64,000 nt of DNA from Terriglobus roseus (lineage in GTDB: Bacteria > Acidobacteriota > Terriglobia > Terriglobales > Acidobacteriaceae). Below the pieces are notes generated by a model that made no database searches, was not told where the DNA came from, and was given only the letters and a program-made list of their open reading frames with translations. The translations under genes were made by a program, and so were the position numbers. The stretch lies in contig NZ_LT629690.1 in the NCBI RefSeq assembly GCF_900102185.1, positions 2,294,001 to 2,358,000 of the forward strand. Reading direction: 5' to 3'. Below, piece after piece: positions 1-8,849 of this stretch (the first letter of the stretch is position 1; every line of letters starts with the position of its first letter).

Positions 1-1494
1 ATCGGCTATGGCTATGTCGCAGCGTACAGCCGACGGATGGAAGCGCTGATGATTGCAGCCTTGGACATTCTGCAATCCATCCCTGTGCTGAGCTTTCTTC
101 CCGGCGTCATGCTGGCAATGGTGGCGCTGTTCCCTTCGCGTCAACTTGGCCTGGAGTTGGGTGCGATCGTGCTCATCTTCACCGGCCAGGTGTGGAACAT
201 GGCATTCTCGTTTTATTCCTCGTTGAAGAGCCTTCCGCGTGAATTAACAGAAGCCAGTGCCATCTATGGTTATTCGCGGTGGCAGCGACTCTTCCAGCTT
301 GAATTGCCATTTGCAGCAATTGGTCTCATCTGGAACAGCATGGTCTCAGTAGCAGGCGGATGGTTCTTCCTGATGGCCTGCGAGATGTTTGTCTTGGGCT
401 CGCGCGATTTCCGCTTGCCCGGCCTTGGAAGCTATCTGCAAACCGCTGCAAGCGAAGGCAACACCCCGGCCATTTTGTGGGGGCTGTTCACGATGATCCT
501 CATCATCGTTGCAACAGATCAGCTCCTATGGCGCCCCATCATCGCATGGAGCGATCGCTTCAAATTTGAGCAGGTGGAAAGCGCTCGTCACGTACGTTCG
601 CCACTGTTGGCCATCCTGCAGCAATCAAGTTTTGTAAAGCGGATGCGGCACGTCACGCTTTCTCCCGTGTTGGAGAAGTTGTATCGGCATGAGGCGAAAC
701 ATCGTCCCACACATGTCGCGATGGATGGTGGCGATCAACGCTCTCCATCTGCGCTCGCTCAAGTTGCTTTAGGACTTGTAATTTTCGCAGCAGTGGCCTA
801 TGCCGCAATCCAAGCGCTGCATCTGTTGCATTCCGTCGACCGCAAGGAATTTGGCCTTGTACTCGGTGGAGCAGGCATGACACTGCTGCGCGTGATCGCT
901 TCCCTGTTTCTTGCGACGCTGTGGACCGTGCCGGTTGGCGTAGCGATTGGATCGCATCCCCGTCTTGCGCGCATTGCACAACCGTTGGCGCAGATCGCGG
1001 CCAGCGTACCTGCCACCGCATTGTTTCCTGTGATCCTGCTTCTTCTACTGCGTAGCGGAGGAGGCATGAACACCGCAGCCATTTTGCTCATGCTGCTCGG
1101 AACGCAGTGGTACGTGCTTTTCAATGTAATCGCCGGTGCAATGGCCATTCCGACTGACCTCAAAGAGGTCTCGCGCCTCTTCCACTTCGGCACCGTGCAA
1201 CGCTGGAAGACCATCATTCTCCCAGGCATCTTCCCTTACCTGCTGACTGGTCTCATCACAGCCAGCGGCGGGGCATGGAACGCAAGCATCATCGCGGAGT
1301 ACTTCCGCCTGAAGGGCAAGACGATGACGGCCTTCGGCCTGGGCGAACAGATCAGCGCAGCAACGGACGCAGGCAACTTCGCAGTACTGCTGCTTGCGAC
1401 GATTGTGATGGCGCTGATGGTGGTGACGATCAATCGTCTGGTGTGGCGTCCTCTATTCCGTGTTGCCGAGTCGAAGTATCGCCTGGGCGCTTAA
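1..1494 (+). CDS. ABC transporter, duplicated permease subunit (5' partial)
   Basis: The reading frame is open from base 1, so the start lies outside the window; 497 codons are visible. The protein is two fused BPD-type permease halves. Each has several membrane helices and an EAA loop: the first around LPRELTEASAIYGYSRW and the second around IPTDLKEVSRLFHFG. They are separated by a hydrophilic linker at about residues 185-250. Fused permeases of this kind belong to the nitrate/sulfonate/taurine-like anion importers (COG4986 type), which pair with an ATPase probably encoded upstream. The substrate cannot be read from the sequence. Its TAA stop shares the four bases TTAA with the stop of the convergent next gene. 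Confidence 0.85.
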   Translation: MGYGYVAAYSRRMEALMIAALDILQSIPVLSFLPGVMLAMVALFPSRQLGLELGAIVLIFTGQVWNMAFSFYSSLKSLPRELTEASAIYGYSRWQRLFQLELPFAAIGLIWNSMVSVAGGWFFLMACEMFVLGSRDFRLPGLGSYLQTAASEGNTPAILWGLFTMILIIVATDQLLWRPIIAWSDRFKFEQVESARHVRSPLLAILQQSSFVKRMRHVTLSPVLEKLYRHEAKHRPTHVAMDGGDQRSPSALAQVALGLVIFAAVAYAAIQALHLLHSVDRKEFGLVLGGAGMTLLRVIASLFLATLWTVPVGVAIGSHPRLARIAQPLAQIAASVPATALFPVILLLLLRSGGGMNTAAILLMLLGTQWYVLFNVIAGAMAIPTDLKEVSRLFHFGTVQRWKTIILPGIFPYLLTGLITASGGAWNASIIAEYFRLKGKTMTAFGLGEQISAATDAGNFAVLLLATIVMALMVVTINRLVWRPLFRVAESKYRLGA

Positions 1495-2003
1495 CGGCTC
1501 TTGTTCGCGTTTCGAAACGCATAGATCACTGCGAGTATCGGCGGAGCCAGCAACGCACCCCACGGCGGCAGCAGGATGCCGCCAACGATCGGTCCCAGCA
1601 TAGCTGCCCACCACGGCACCAGTGTGCTGCGTTTCAGCAACAGCGGTTGAATCAATGCGCCATCGACAATCGCGATAAACGCGTACAGACCCAGCGTCCA
1701 CCATAGTTTGTCCAGATCTGTGTCGACGGATGCAAAGAACGCGGCAATCGCCGGCCCACATACTGCGAGCGCTGTTCCGATCCCCGGAACAAACTGACAT
1801 ACCGCCGCCACCAGCGCCCAAAGCGGCGCCCAGGGCACATGGATGAAGTACAACCCCACAAACCACATCAAGCCCACGCACAGGGCGTCCAGCGTCGTGG
1901 CACGCCACCATCCCATCAGCGCGGTGCCCGCCGTGCGCAGATGGTCAGACGGTTGAGGCTGGTAAGAGTTCGCCAGCCGGGAAGGATATTGCTCGTCCGC
2001 CAC
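1491..2003 (-). CDS. Short AI-2E family-like membrane protein
   Basis: A protein of about 170 residues with four or five hydrophobic segments, matching the C-terminal half of the AI-2E (PerM/YdiK/TqsA) permease family: a helix with FVPGIGTALAV, then a GALIQPLLLKR-like loop and a final LLPPWGALLAPP helix. Family members are usually about 350 residues, so this one is half length. No frameshifted N-terminal half is visible. I chose GTG at 2003 because GAGGAG lies 6 nt upstream; another GTG at 2030 would add nine residues without a ribosome site. It is divergent from the amylase gene and convergent with the permease. Its transport role is inferred only from the family. Confidence 0.6.
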   Translation of the reverse strand: MADEQYPSRLANSYQPQPSDHLRTAGTALMGWWRATTLDALCVGLMWFVGLYFIHVPWAPLWALVAAVCQFVPGIGTALAVCGPAIAAFFASVDTDLDKLWWTLGLYAFIAIVDGALIQPLLLKRSTLVPWWAAMLGPIVGGILLPPWGALLAPPILAVIYAFRNANKSR

Positions 2004-2129
2004 GTTACGCTCCTCATGCGACAAACGCACACACCATAGGATGCATCACAGCAATGCGAACGACAGGTGAATCCGCAAAGCGAATCGCAAGAGATCGCGA
2101 CGCTTCGGGAACCGTCCGCGAGGAAACGA

Positions 2130-3470
2130 ATGGCTGTCATGATGCAGGGCTTTTACTGGGATTGTGCCAAGGAAGAAAACCGGCTGGGCGAATGGTGGAA
2201 CTACGTCGCGGAAAAGATCCCGTCGCTTGGCAAACAAGGCATTGGTTTTGACGCCATCTGGCTGCCACCCATCAGCAAAGGAGCAAGCCCAGGAACCATG
2301 GGCTACGATCCATACGACTACTTCGACCTTGGCGACTTCGAGCAGAAAGGCTCAGTGAAGACCAGCTTCGGCAATCGCGCAGAGTTGGAAAGCCTGATCA
2401 AGACCATCCATGAGAACGGCATGGGCGCCATCGCGGACATGGTGATCAACCACAACAGCGGCGCGGATGAGGAAGAAGAAAACCCTCTGGACGGTCAGAA
2501 GCGCTGGACAAAGTTCAATCCAAAGAGTGGCAAATTCCCACGCAACTGGGACTGCTTCCATCCCTCGCGCTACGAGAAGGTCATGCTGGAGGGTGAGCAG
2601 TTTGCTGGCTTTCCGCACCTGTGCCATCGCAACCCGAAGGTCTATGCGGCGATGTATGAGTACGCCCGCTTGATCATCGAAGACCTTGATTTCGACGGTT
2701 TCCGCTTCGACTTTGTCAAAGGCTTCGGTGCGTGGATGATCGGCCTGCTCGCGAAGTATCAGTACCAGAAGAAGGACAACCCCAACTTCTCGCCCTTTGT
2801 CGTAGGGGAATACTGGAGCGGTCCGGATGACATTCACGACTGGCTGGATGCGGTAAGCACGTTAACGGATTCGCAGATCGCCGCGTTCGACTTCCCTCTG
2901 CGTTACAAGCTGAAAGACGTTTGCGACACGCTCAATTACGACCTGCGCAATTTGACCGACGGCACGTCTGTCTCCGCGGCGCGCCCGTTCAATGCCGTAA
3001 CGTTCGTGGACAACCACGACATGAACGACAACTTTGTTACGAACGACAAGATGCTCGGCTACTCGTTCATCCTCACGCAGGACGGCTATCCCTGCGTCTT
3101 CTGGAGGGATTACTACAACTACGAACTGGCGCGGCCCAACACGCCTAACGGCATCGACGCGCTGGTACAGGCACACCACAAACATGCTGGTGGTGAAAGC
3201 TGCATTCTGCACGCCGACCCTGACCTGTACATTTCGCAACGTGGCGGCACGGAAGACCAGAGCGGCCTCATCTATGTCCTGAACAATCTCGGCAATCAGT
3301 GGAGCGGCACCACGGTGCAAACCAAGTGGCCCAACACGCGGTTTATTCCCGTGGCATGGGACGGTCACGACCAGGCACATCCTGACGAACGCAGCACCGA
3401 CGAGGAAGGCAACGGCGAATTCCCTGCGCCACCTCGCGGCTACTGCGTGTACGCGCCGATTTTTGAGTAG
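2130..3470 (+). CDS. Alpha-amylase, GH13 family, cytoplasmic
   Basis: Hydrolyses alpha-1,4-glucans. The four GH13 conserved regions are present in order: ADMVINH (region I), GFRFDFVKG with the nucleophile Asp (II), GEYW with the acid/base Glu (III) and FVDNHD (IV). There is no signal peptide, so it probably acts on intracellular glycogen or maltodextrin. ATG at 2130 has AGGA 5 nt upstream and starts just before the first barrel strand (MMQGFYWD). GTG at 2067 would add 21 residues and has no good ribosome site. It resembles the liquefying/cytoplasmic amylase group (AmyS, GH13_5-like) rather than trehalose or branching enzymes. purQ follows 19 nt downstream. Confidence 0.88.
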   Translation: MAVMMQGFYWDCAKEENRLGEWWNYVAEKIPSLGKQGIGFDAIWLPPISKGASPGTMGYDPYDYFDLGDFEQKGSVKTSFGNRAELESLIKTIHENGMGAIADMVINHNSGADEEEENPLDGQKRWTKFNPKSGKFPRNWDCFHPSRYEKVMLEGEQFAGFPHLCHRNPKVYAAMYEYARLIIEDLDFDGFRFDFVKGFGAWMIGLLAKYQYQKKDNPNFSPFVVGEYWSGPDDIHDWLDAVSTLTDSQIAAFDFPLRYKLKDVCDTLNYDLRNLTDGTSVSAARPFNAVTFVDNHDMNDNFVTNDKMLGYSFILTQDGYPCVFWRDYYNYELARPNTPNGIDALVQAHHKHAGGESCILHADPDLYISQRGGTEDQSGLIYVLNNLGNQWSGTTVQTKWPNTRFIPVAWDGHDQAHPDERSTDEEGNGEFPAPPRGYCVYAPIFE

Positions 3471-3489
3471 CCTTTGTTACCCTAGAGTC

Positions 3490-4185
3490 ATGAAGATTGG
3501 CGTGCTTGTCTTCCCCGGTTCTAACTGCGACCACGACACGTACAACGTGATCGATGCCGTCGCGCAACAGCCTGTGACCTTTCTCTGGCATGCCAGCGAG
3601 GATCTGCAGGGATGCGACGCCATCCTCGTTCCCGGGGGCTTCGCTTATGGCGACTACCTGCGTACCGGTGCGCTCGCACGTTTTGCGCCCATCATGGGAT
3701 CGGTGAAGAAGTTTGCCGCGCAGGGCGGCCCCGTTATGGGCATCTGCAACGGCTTCCAGATTCTCTGCGAGAGCGGCTTGCTGCCTGGCGCGCTGATGCG
3801 TAACGCAGGGCTGCGTTACATCTGCAAGCAGGTGAACCTGCGCACCGAAACAAACGACTCGCCCTTCACGCACTTGCTGCAGCGCGGTGAAGTTCTCCAG
3901 ATGCCCATTGGCCATATGGAAGGCAACTACTTCTGCGACACCGACACCTTGGCCACGCTGAAGAAGCAGGATCGCATCGCATTCCGTTACAGCACACCCG
4001 CCGGCGATATCACTGCTGATGCCAACCCGAATGGTTCGTTGGAAAACATCGCCGGCGTACTGAGCGAAGGCCGTAACGTGCTGGGCATGATGCCGCATCC
4101 TGATCGCTCCAGTGAGTCCATCCTTGGCACCGCAGATGGACTTAAGCTTTTCCAGGGACTTATCGCGAGCCTGCAGACCGCCTAA
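3490..4185 (+). CDS. purQ: Phosphoribosylformylglycinamidine synthase, glutaminase subunit
   Basis: A 231-residue class I glutamine amidotransferase that supplies ammonia to PurL for step four of purine synthesis. The nucleophile Cys is in GICNGFQ, the His/Glu of the triad are in MPHPDRSSE, and the N-terminal motif FPGSNCDHD is typical of PurQ. ATG at 3490 lies just after the amylase stop; an in-frame start at 3463 inside the amylase gene would add nine residues unlike the family. No purS or purL is adjacent. The phosphatase gene follows 5 nt later, so the two are probably cotranscribed. Confidence 0.95.
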   Translation: MKIGVLVFPGSNCDHDTYNVIDAVAQQPVTFLWHASEDLQGCDAILVPGGFAYGDYLRTGALARFAPIMGSVKKFAAQGGPVMGICNGFQILCESGLLPGALMRNAGLRYICKQVNLRTETNDSPFTHLLQRGEVLQMPIGHMEGNYFCDTDTLATLKKQDRIAFRYSTPAGDITADANPNGSLENIAGVLSEGRNVLGMMPHPDRSSESILGTADGLKLFQGLIASLQTA

Positions 4186-4190
4186 TTTGC

Positions 4191-5009
4191 ATGATTGATA
4201 TTCACCACCATCTGCTGCCCGGTATCGACGACGGCTCCAAGAGTCTCGAACAGTCCATCGCCATGGTCACCATGGCAGTGGAAGATGGCATCACCCACAT
4301 CGTCGCCACACCGCACGCCGACGATACGTGGAAGTACAACCGTGAACGCAACGCAGGACTGCTTCAGCAGTTACGTGAAGCGTTACCCGCAGAAGTCGCC
4401 GCAAAGATCACATTAGGCCTCGGTTGCGACTTCCATATGAACTGGGAAAACACGGAAGACGCGCACGTTCACAAGCGCCGTTACACCATCAATGAGACGG
4501 AATACCTGCTGGTGGAATTGCCCGATGTTGGCATTCCAAACCGGATGGACGAGCTGCTGTACCAGCTCCGCGTAGACGGTCTGACCCCGATCTTGACCCA
4601 TCCGGAGCGCAACACCACCTTGCAGCGTTCTCGCGACCGTCTGCGCGAATGGATGCAGAGCGGCCTGCTTCTGCAGGTAACCGCAGGATCCGTCACTGGC
4701 CACTTCGGCAGCACTGCGGAAACCTTTGCGTGGGAACTTCTGGAGAAGCGCTGGGTCCACTTCCTGGCCACGGACGCACATAATCTGGACCGCCGGCCCC
4801 CGCATATGAGTTCGGCGTATCGGCTTGTATCGGAACGGCTTGGCACGGAAACGGCTGAGCGTCTGTGCGTCTCCAATCCCCTTACTGTGTTTGAAGGAAG
4901 GCCATGGCCGTCGCAACCCGAACCAATCGGCCTGTTTGAACAACCGTTCGTCGACGATGATGACGACGATGACAAGCCCTCCTTCTGGCGCCGGCTCTTC
5001 GGTCGTTGA
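4191..5009 (+). CDS. PHP-family tyrosine-protein phosphatase, CpsB/CapC-like
   Basis: A 272-residue manganese-dependent phosphatase of the polymerase-histidinol-phosphatase fold. Visible metal ligands are MIDIHHHLLPGIDDG at the N-terminus, TPHAD, the THPERN motif and ATDAHN near residue 200. CpsB-type enzymes dephosphorylate BY-kinases that control capsule or EPS assembly. The likely partner kinase here is encoded at 30707-31507, 26 kb away. The C-terminus has a run of seven Asp followed by a basic tail (WRRLFGR), which is unusual for the family. Start ATG 4191 is 5 nt after purQ. Confidence 0.82.
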   Translation: MIDIHHHLLPGIDDGSKSLEQSIAMVTMAVEDGITHIVATPHADDTWKYNRERNAGLLQQLREALPAEVAAKITLGLGCDFHMNWENTEDAHVHKRRYTINETEYLLVELPDVGIPNRMDELLYQLRVDGLTPILTHPERNTTLQRSRDRLREWMQSGLLLQVTAGSVTGHFGSTAETFAWELLEKRWVHFLATDAHNLDRRPPHMSSAYRLVSERLGTETAERLCVSNPLTVFEGRPWPSQPEPIGLFEQPFVDDDDDDDKPSFWRRLFGR

Positions 5010-5080
5010 TCGGCCAAGAACCCTTCTGAAAAAGACATCGCCAACAATCAAGGACTAATTCTGTCGTAGATTGCGTTACG

Positions 5081-5365
5081 ATGGTAGAAGCGTGCATGAC
5101 GCCCGCTGAAGTTTTTGGAAGAAGGGCCCGCGCAGTGCACCTGGCAGAGTTGAAGCATGGAGAGAAGGCCACGGTGCTGGGTGTGGCACAGGGCGAGGCA
5201 TATTGCCACCTGTGCGCCCTGGGGCTGAACGCCGGAGCGGAAGTGGAAGTTGTGCGAACCCTCTCGCGCCGCACGGTCCTTATCATTCGCGTGGATGGCT
5301 TCGATATTGCCCTGCGTGGTGAGACTGCATCAACAGTGAAAATCCGCATGGAGAGTGCCCTGTGA
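5081..5365 (+). CDS. feoA: Ferrous iron transport protein A
   Basis: A 94-residue SH3-like FeoA protein that assists FeoB in Fe(II) uptake. It shows the usual beta-barrel pattern with a hydrophilic turn LSRRTVLIIRVDG and an ending ALRGETASTVKI. Its TGA stop overlaps the GTG start of feoB (GTGA), giving translational coupling. ATG at 5096 is an alternative start. A clear Fur box was not recognised in the 71 nt upstream, so iron regulation is not shown here. Confidence 0.88.
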   Translation: MVEACMTPAEVFGRRARAVHLAELKHGEKATVLGVAQGEAYCHLCALGLNAGAEVEVVRTLSRRTVLIIRVDGFDIALRGETASTVKIRMESAL

Positions 5366-7227
5366 GCACCGCAACGGTCATCGCCGTGGAGAAATCCGCA
5401 TCGACCAGACCCGCAGGGGCGTATCACACCATCGGTCTCATCGGACCGCCCAACGTGGGCAAGACCACGCTGTTCAACCGCCTGACAGGACTGCGCCAGA
5501 AGGTCAGCAATTACAGCGGCGTCACCGTTGAGCATCGCTCCGGAAAATTGAAATCTGGTCAGACAGTGATTGACCTTCCTGGCGTGTGGTCACTCACACC
5601 TGAGAGCGAAGATCAGAAGATCGCCGTCAATGTTCTGCACGGCACGCAACCCGGTGTTCCAAAGCTTGACGCTGTTTTGCTTGTCGTCGACGGCACTGCA
5701 CTGCACCGCTACATGGGCCTTATCCATGAAGTGCTGGCATGCGGCCTGCCCACCATGGTTCTGATCAACATGGCGGACGAACTGGTGGCGCGCAACGGCT
5801 ACATTGATCCACTGGGTGTGGCACGCGAACTAGGTTCACCCACAGCCTTGATCAGTGCATCGCGCGGCACCGGCATGGACACCATCTCGCACTTCCTGAA
5901 TGGTGAACACGCCGCGGCACAGATTCTGCCCGTACTGCAGGCTGGCGGCAACGCGGCTCCTGGTTGCGCTACGGACTGCAACACACTCACACGTTCCGGC
6001 GCGTATCGCCGACCGCATCATTCCAAGTTCACACGAGCCTTTGATCGCTGGGCGCTGCATCCCGTCGTTGGCCCGCTGATGTGCATCAGCTTCATCGCGG
6101 GCGCGTTTCAGATCATGTTCCGCCTCGCTTATCCCGCAGGCCAATGGCTCAGCACATGGCTTGGCAATATCGGCATCGCGGCCGGTGCGCACATTCCTGA
6201 TGCGATCCTGCGCGCGATCATCGTCGACGGCATCTGGAACGGCATTGCCTCTATCCTCGGCTTCCTGCCCACTATCCTCTGCATGTTTCTCGTGATCACG
6301 CTGCTTGAGGATTCCGGTTACATGGCACGCGCAGCGGTCATCGCAGACCGCACCATGGGCCACGTGGGACTGAATGGACGTTCCTTCCTGCCGCTGCTCA
6401 GTGCCTATGCCTGCGCCGTTCCCGCCATCATGGCTACGCGCGCCATTCCATCCAAGCGCGATCGTCTGGCAACGATCCTTATCGCACCATTCATGACCTG
6501 CAGCGCGCGCCTGCCGGTGTACGCGTTGCTTATCGCGGCATTCATCCCGCAGCGTCAAGTTCTTGGCAATCTGCTCGGGCTGCAGGCCGTCACGTTGATG
6601 CTGCTCTACGCGATCGGACTTCTTGCGGCCTTGTTCACCGCGAAGCTGCTTCATTCCAGCGCTCTCAAAGGCCAGGCTTCGATGTTCGCCATCGAACTGC
6701 CTAACTATCGCATGCCGCGCCCACGTACCGTGGCACTGGCCATCTACGACCGCAGCATGGTCTTCCTAAAGCAGGTGGGCACCGTCATTTTGGTGCTGAA
6801 CCTTGCCATCTGGTTCCTCTCGCACATGCCATTCCACAATGGCCAGCCCAGTGATGTGGGTGCAAGCTATCTCGCCCACCTTGGCGACTTCATCCAGCCG
6901 CTGCTGCATCCGCTTGGCCTGAATCGTAATGTGGGTATCTCGCTGTTAGGTGCGTTCGTGGCGCGCGAAAGCGTCGTCAGCACGCTGGCCACACTCTATG
7001 GTCAGGTAAACGTAGGCGATGCCTTGCGCGCCGAGATTGGCCTTGCCGGGGCTATCGCGCTGCTGGTCTTCTTCGCGCTCGCCATGCAATGCACCGCAAC
7101 GCTCGCCGTTGTACGTCGCGAGACGAATAGCTGGAAGTGGCCGCTGCTGCAGTTCGCGTACATGACGGTACTGGCCTACGGCGCATCCTTCGCCACCTAT
7201 CGCATCGCACTCGCTTTGCACCTGTAG
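5362..7227 (+). CDS. feoB: Ferrous iron transporter B
   Basis: A 621-residue inner-membrane Fe(II) transporter with an N-terminal G domain. Visible motifs are GPPNVGKTTLFNRL (G1), the Thr of YSGVTVEHRSG (G2), DLPGVWSL (G3) and NMAD (G4). It is followed by paired gate regions including CAVPAIMATRAIP and about eight membrane helices. It is shorter than the E. coli protein (773 residues), mainly in the linker and C-terminus. The GTG start overlaps the feoA stop. No feoC is seen downstream. Confidence 0.93.
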   Translation: MSTATVIAVEKSASTRPAGAYHTIGLIGPPNVGKTTLFNRLTGLRQKVSNYSGVTVEHRSGKLKSGQTVIDLPGVWSLTPESEDQKIAVNVLHGTQPGVPKLDAVLLVVDGTALHRYMGLIHEVLACGLPTMVLINMADELVARNGYIDPLGVARELGSPTALISASRGTGMDTISHFLNGEHAAAQILPVLQAGGNAAPGCATDCNTLTRSGAYRRPHHSKFTRAFDRWALHPVVGPLMCISFIAGAFQIMFRLAYPAGQWLSTWLGNIGIAAGAHIPDAILRAIIVDGIWNGIASILGFLPTILCMFLVITLLEDSGYMARAAVIADRTMGHVGLNGRSFLPLLSAYACAVPAIMATRAIPSKRDRLATILIAPFMTCSARLPVYALLIAAFIPQRQVLGNLLGLQAVTLMLLYAIGLLAALFTAKLLHSSALKGQASMFAIELPNYRMPRPRTVALAIYDRSMVFLKQVGTVILVLNLAIWFLSHMPFHNGQPSDVGASYLAHLGDFIQPLLHPLGLNRNVGISLLGAFVARESVVSTLATLYGQVNVGDALRAEIGLAGAIALLVFFALAMQCTATLAVVRRETNSWKWPLLQFAYMTVLAYGASFATYRIALALHL

Positions 7228-7261
7228 ATTTCCGCTGCAATGAAGCAGTAAGCTGCAGGGC

Positions 7262-8647
7262 ATGACGCCGCTTCCCCGCCGCACATTTCTCAAAACCTCC
7301 GCAGCCGCCGCTGTCGGACTCCCATGGATCGCAAACGAGGCGCAGCACGCAAAGGCCTCATCAGCGACTTCGAAACCGTCGGGAGTCACCATTCATGCGC
7401 GAGAGATGGGTGCCACAGGCGACGGCAAGACCAAAGACACACTTGCCCTGCAACAATCCTTGGATCGTTGCTCCCTGCTCGGCGGCGGTGAAGTCATCCT
7501 CTCCACAGGCGAGTATCTCAGCGGCGCATTGCAGCTGCATTCCAACACCACCTTACGTATCGAAGAAGGCGCTACACTCACCGGCTCACCGGACATGCAG
7601 GACTATCCTCTAGCGCAGGTCCGTTGGGAGGGCAAGTTCATCAAGGGCTACTCGGCCTTCATCAACGCAGTGGATGCATCGAACATTCGCATCACAGGAC
7701 CGGGCCGCATCATTGGCAGCTCTGCGATTGTTGGTCGGCTGGAAAAAGGTACGCGCATGCGCTTGCCCGCGTTGATTGAGTTCACCAACTGTCGCAACGT
7801 CACCGTGGACAACATCTTCACCAAGCAGTTCGGCATGTGGTCGATCCATCCGCTTCTCAGTGACAACGTAACGTTCCGTAACGTCACCATCGAAAGCGGC
7901 GCAGACGGCATCGATCCTGACTCGTGCCGCAACATGGTCATCGACAACTGCATCTTCCGCACGGTGGACGATTGCATCGCCATCAAGAGCGGACGCGGCT
8001 CGGAAGCCTATCGCATGGCGCGCCCATCCGAGAACATTCACATCTCCAACTGCACCTTTACCGACGCGCGCTGGGCCTGTGTCTCCATCGGCTCTGAAGC
8101 GTCCGGCGGCGTGCGCAACGTGGTGGTGGAGCACTGCAAAATCCTCTCCGCATATACGCACGGGGTGTACATCAAAACGCGCAGCGGACGCGGCGCATTC
8201 ATTGAAGACATCACCTTCCGCGACATCGAAGTTTCTGGCTGTCGCGAAGGCTTCCTTCGCCTCAACAGCCTCGGCAGCGGCCTGCAGGATCAAGACCCCG
8301 TTCCCGGTGACGAAGGTCTTCCGCAGCTACGCAATTTGCGCTTCACAGACATCCGCGTAAACGATGTGCCTCAGCTTCTACTTGCGACCGAGATTCACCC
8401 CAAGAAGCCACTCGATGGCCTTGTTCTGGCAAACATCTCCGGCACCTGCCGCAAAGGCATGGAAATAGCCAATGCAACGCACGTCGACATTCGCAATGTG
8501 ACTGTCACCGGCTTTAATGGTCCACTGCTGGCCACTAAGAACGTCACCGGCAAAGGCCTTGCAGGAGCAGTAGAACTGCCCGCATCAGCCCTGCCGAAGG
8601 TCCCCGATGAGATTCTTCCACCGGCAACACCGTACATCCTCAAGTAA
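7262..8647 (+). CDS. Glycoside hydrolase family 28 (polygalacturonase-like), Tat-exported
   Basis: A 461-residue right-handed beta-helix hydrolase. The N-terminus MTPLPRRTFLKTSAAAAVG is a twin-arginine signal (RRTFLK). The mature part starts with the pectate-lyase-like DGKTKDT block and carries the GH28 signatures: DPDSC, then DDCIAIKSG with the catalytic Asp pair, then GSEASGGVRNVVVEHC, and YIKTRSGRG. These enzymes hydrolyse alpha-1,4 galacturonan or related rhamnogalacturonan links. The neighbours do not form a pectin-use operon. The gene ends 23 nt before tRNA-Val. Confidence 0.87.
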   Translation: MTPLPRRTFLKTSAAAAVGLPWIANEAQHAKASSATSKPSGVTIHAREMGATGDGKTKDTLALQQSLDRCSLLGGGEVILSTGEYLSGALQLHSNTTLRIEEGATLTGSPDMQDYPLAQVRWEGKFIKGYSAFINAVDASNIRITGPGRIIGSSAIVGRLEKGTRMRLPALIEFTNCRNVTVDNIFTKQFGMWSIHPLLSDNVTFRNVTIESGADGIDPDSCRNMVIDNCIFRTVDDCIAIKSGRGSEAYRMARPSENIHISNCTFTDARWACVSIGSEASGGVRNVVVEHCKILSAYTHGVYIKTRSGRGAFIEDITFRDIEVSGCREGFLRLNSLGSGLQDQDPVPGDEGLPQLRNLRFTDIRVNDVPQLLLATEIHPKKPLDGLVLANISGTCRKGMEIANATHVDIRNVTVTGFNGPLLATKNVTGKGLAGAVELPASALPKVPDEILPPATPYILK

Positions 8648-8670
8648 GTTTGTTATTCTGTATCAGGAAC

Positions 8671-8747
<77 letters not shown>

Positions 8748-8773
8748 TCATCACCGTTCTCGCAGCAAGCAAC

Positions 8774-8849
8774 CAAAAGGCGATGGGGTTCGCCTTGATG
8801 CCCAGCCCACGGGCTGGAGCTGATGACTCCTACGACAGTAGGAGGCCCA
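8774..8849 (+). promoter_or_regulatory. Fluoride riboswitch (crcB motif) with Shine-Dalgarno-hiding platform
   Basis: The segment has the conserved crcB-motif parts. The first hairpin is GGCGA(8779-8783)/TCGCC(8790-8794) with the loop strand GGGGT (8785-8789). A second hairpin is CCAGCCC/GGGCTGG, followed by GCTGATGACTCCTAC ending at 8833. ACTCC (8826-8830) can pair with GGGGT, as in known fluoride aptamers. The same 3' strand CTCCTAC (8827-8833) is perfectly complementary to GTAGGAG (8838-8844), which contains the Shine-Dalgarno AGGAGG (8840-8845). The two pairings are exclusive, so fluoride binding would free the ribosome site (inference). The downstream CLC gene fits this ligand. Confidence 0.9.
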
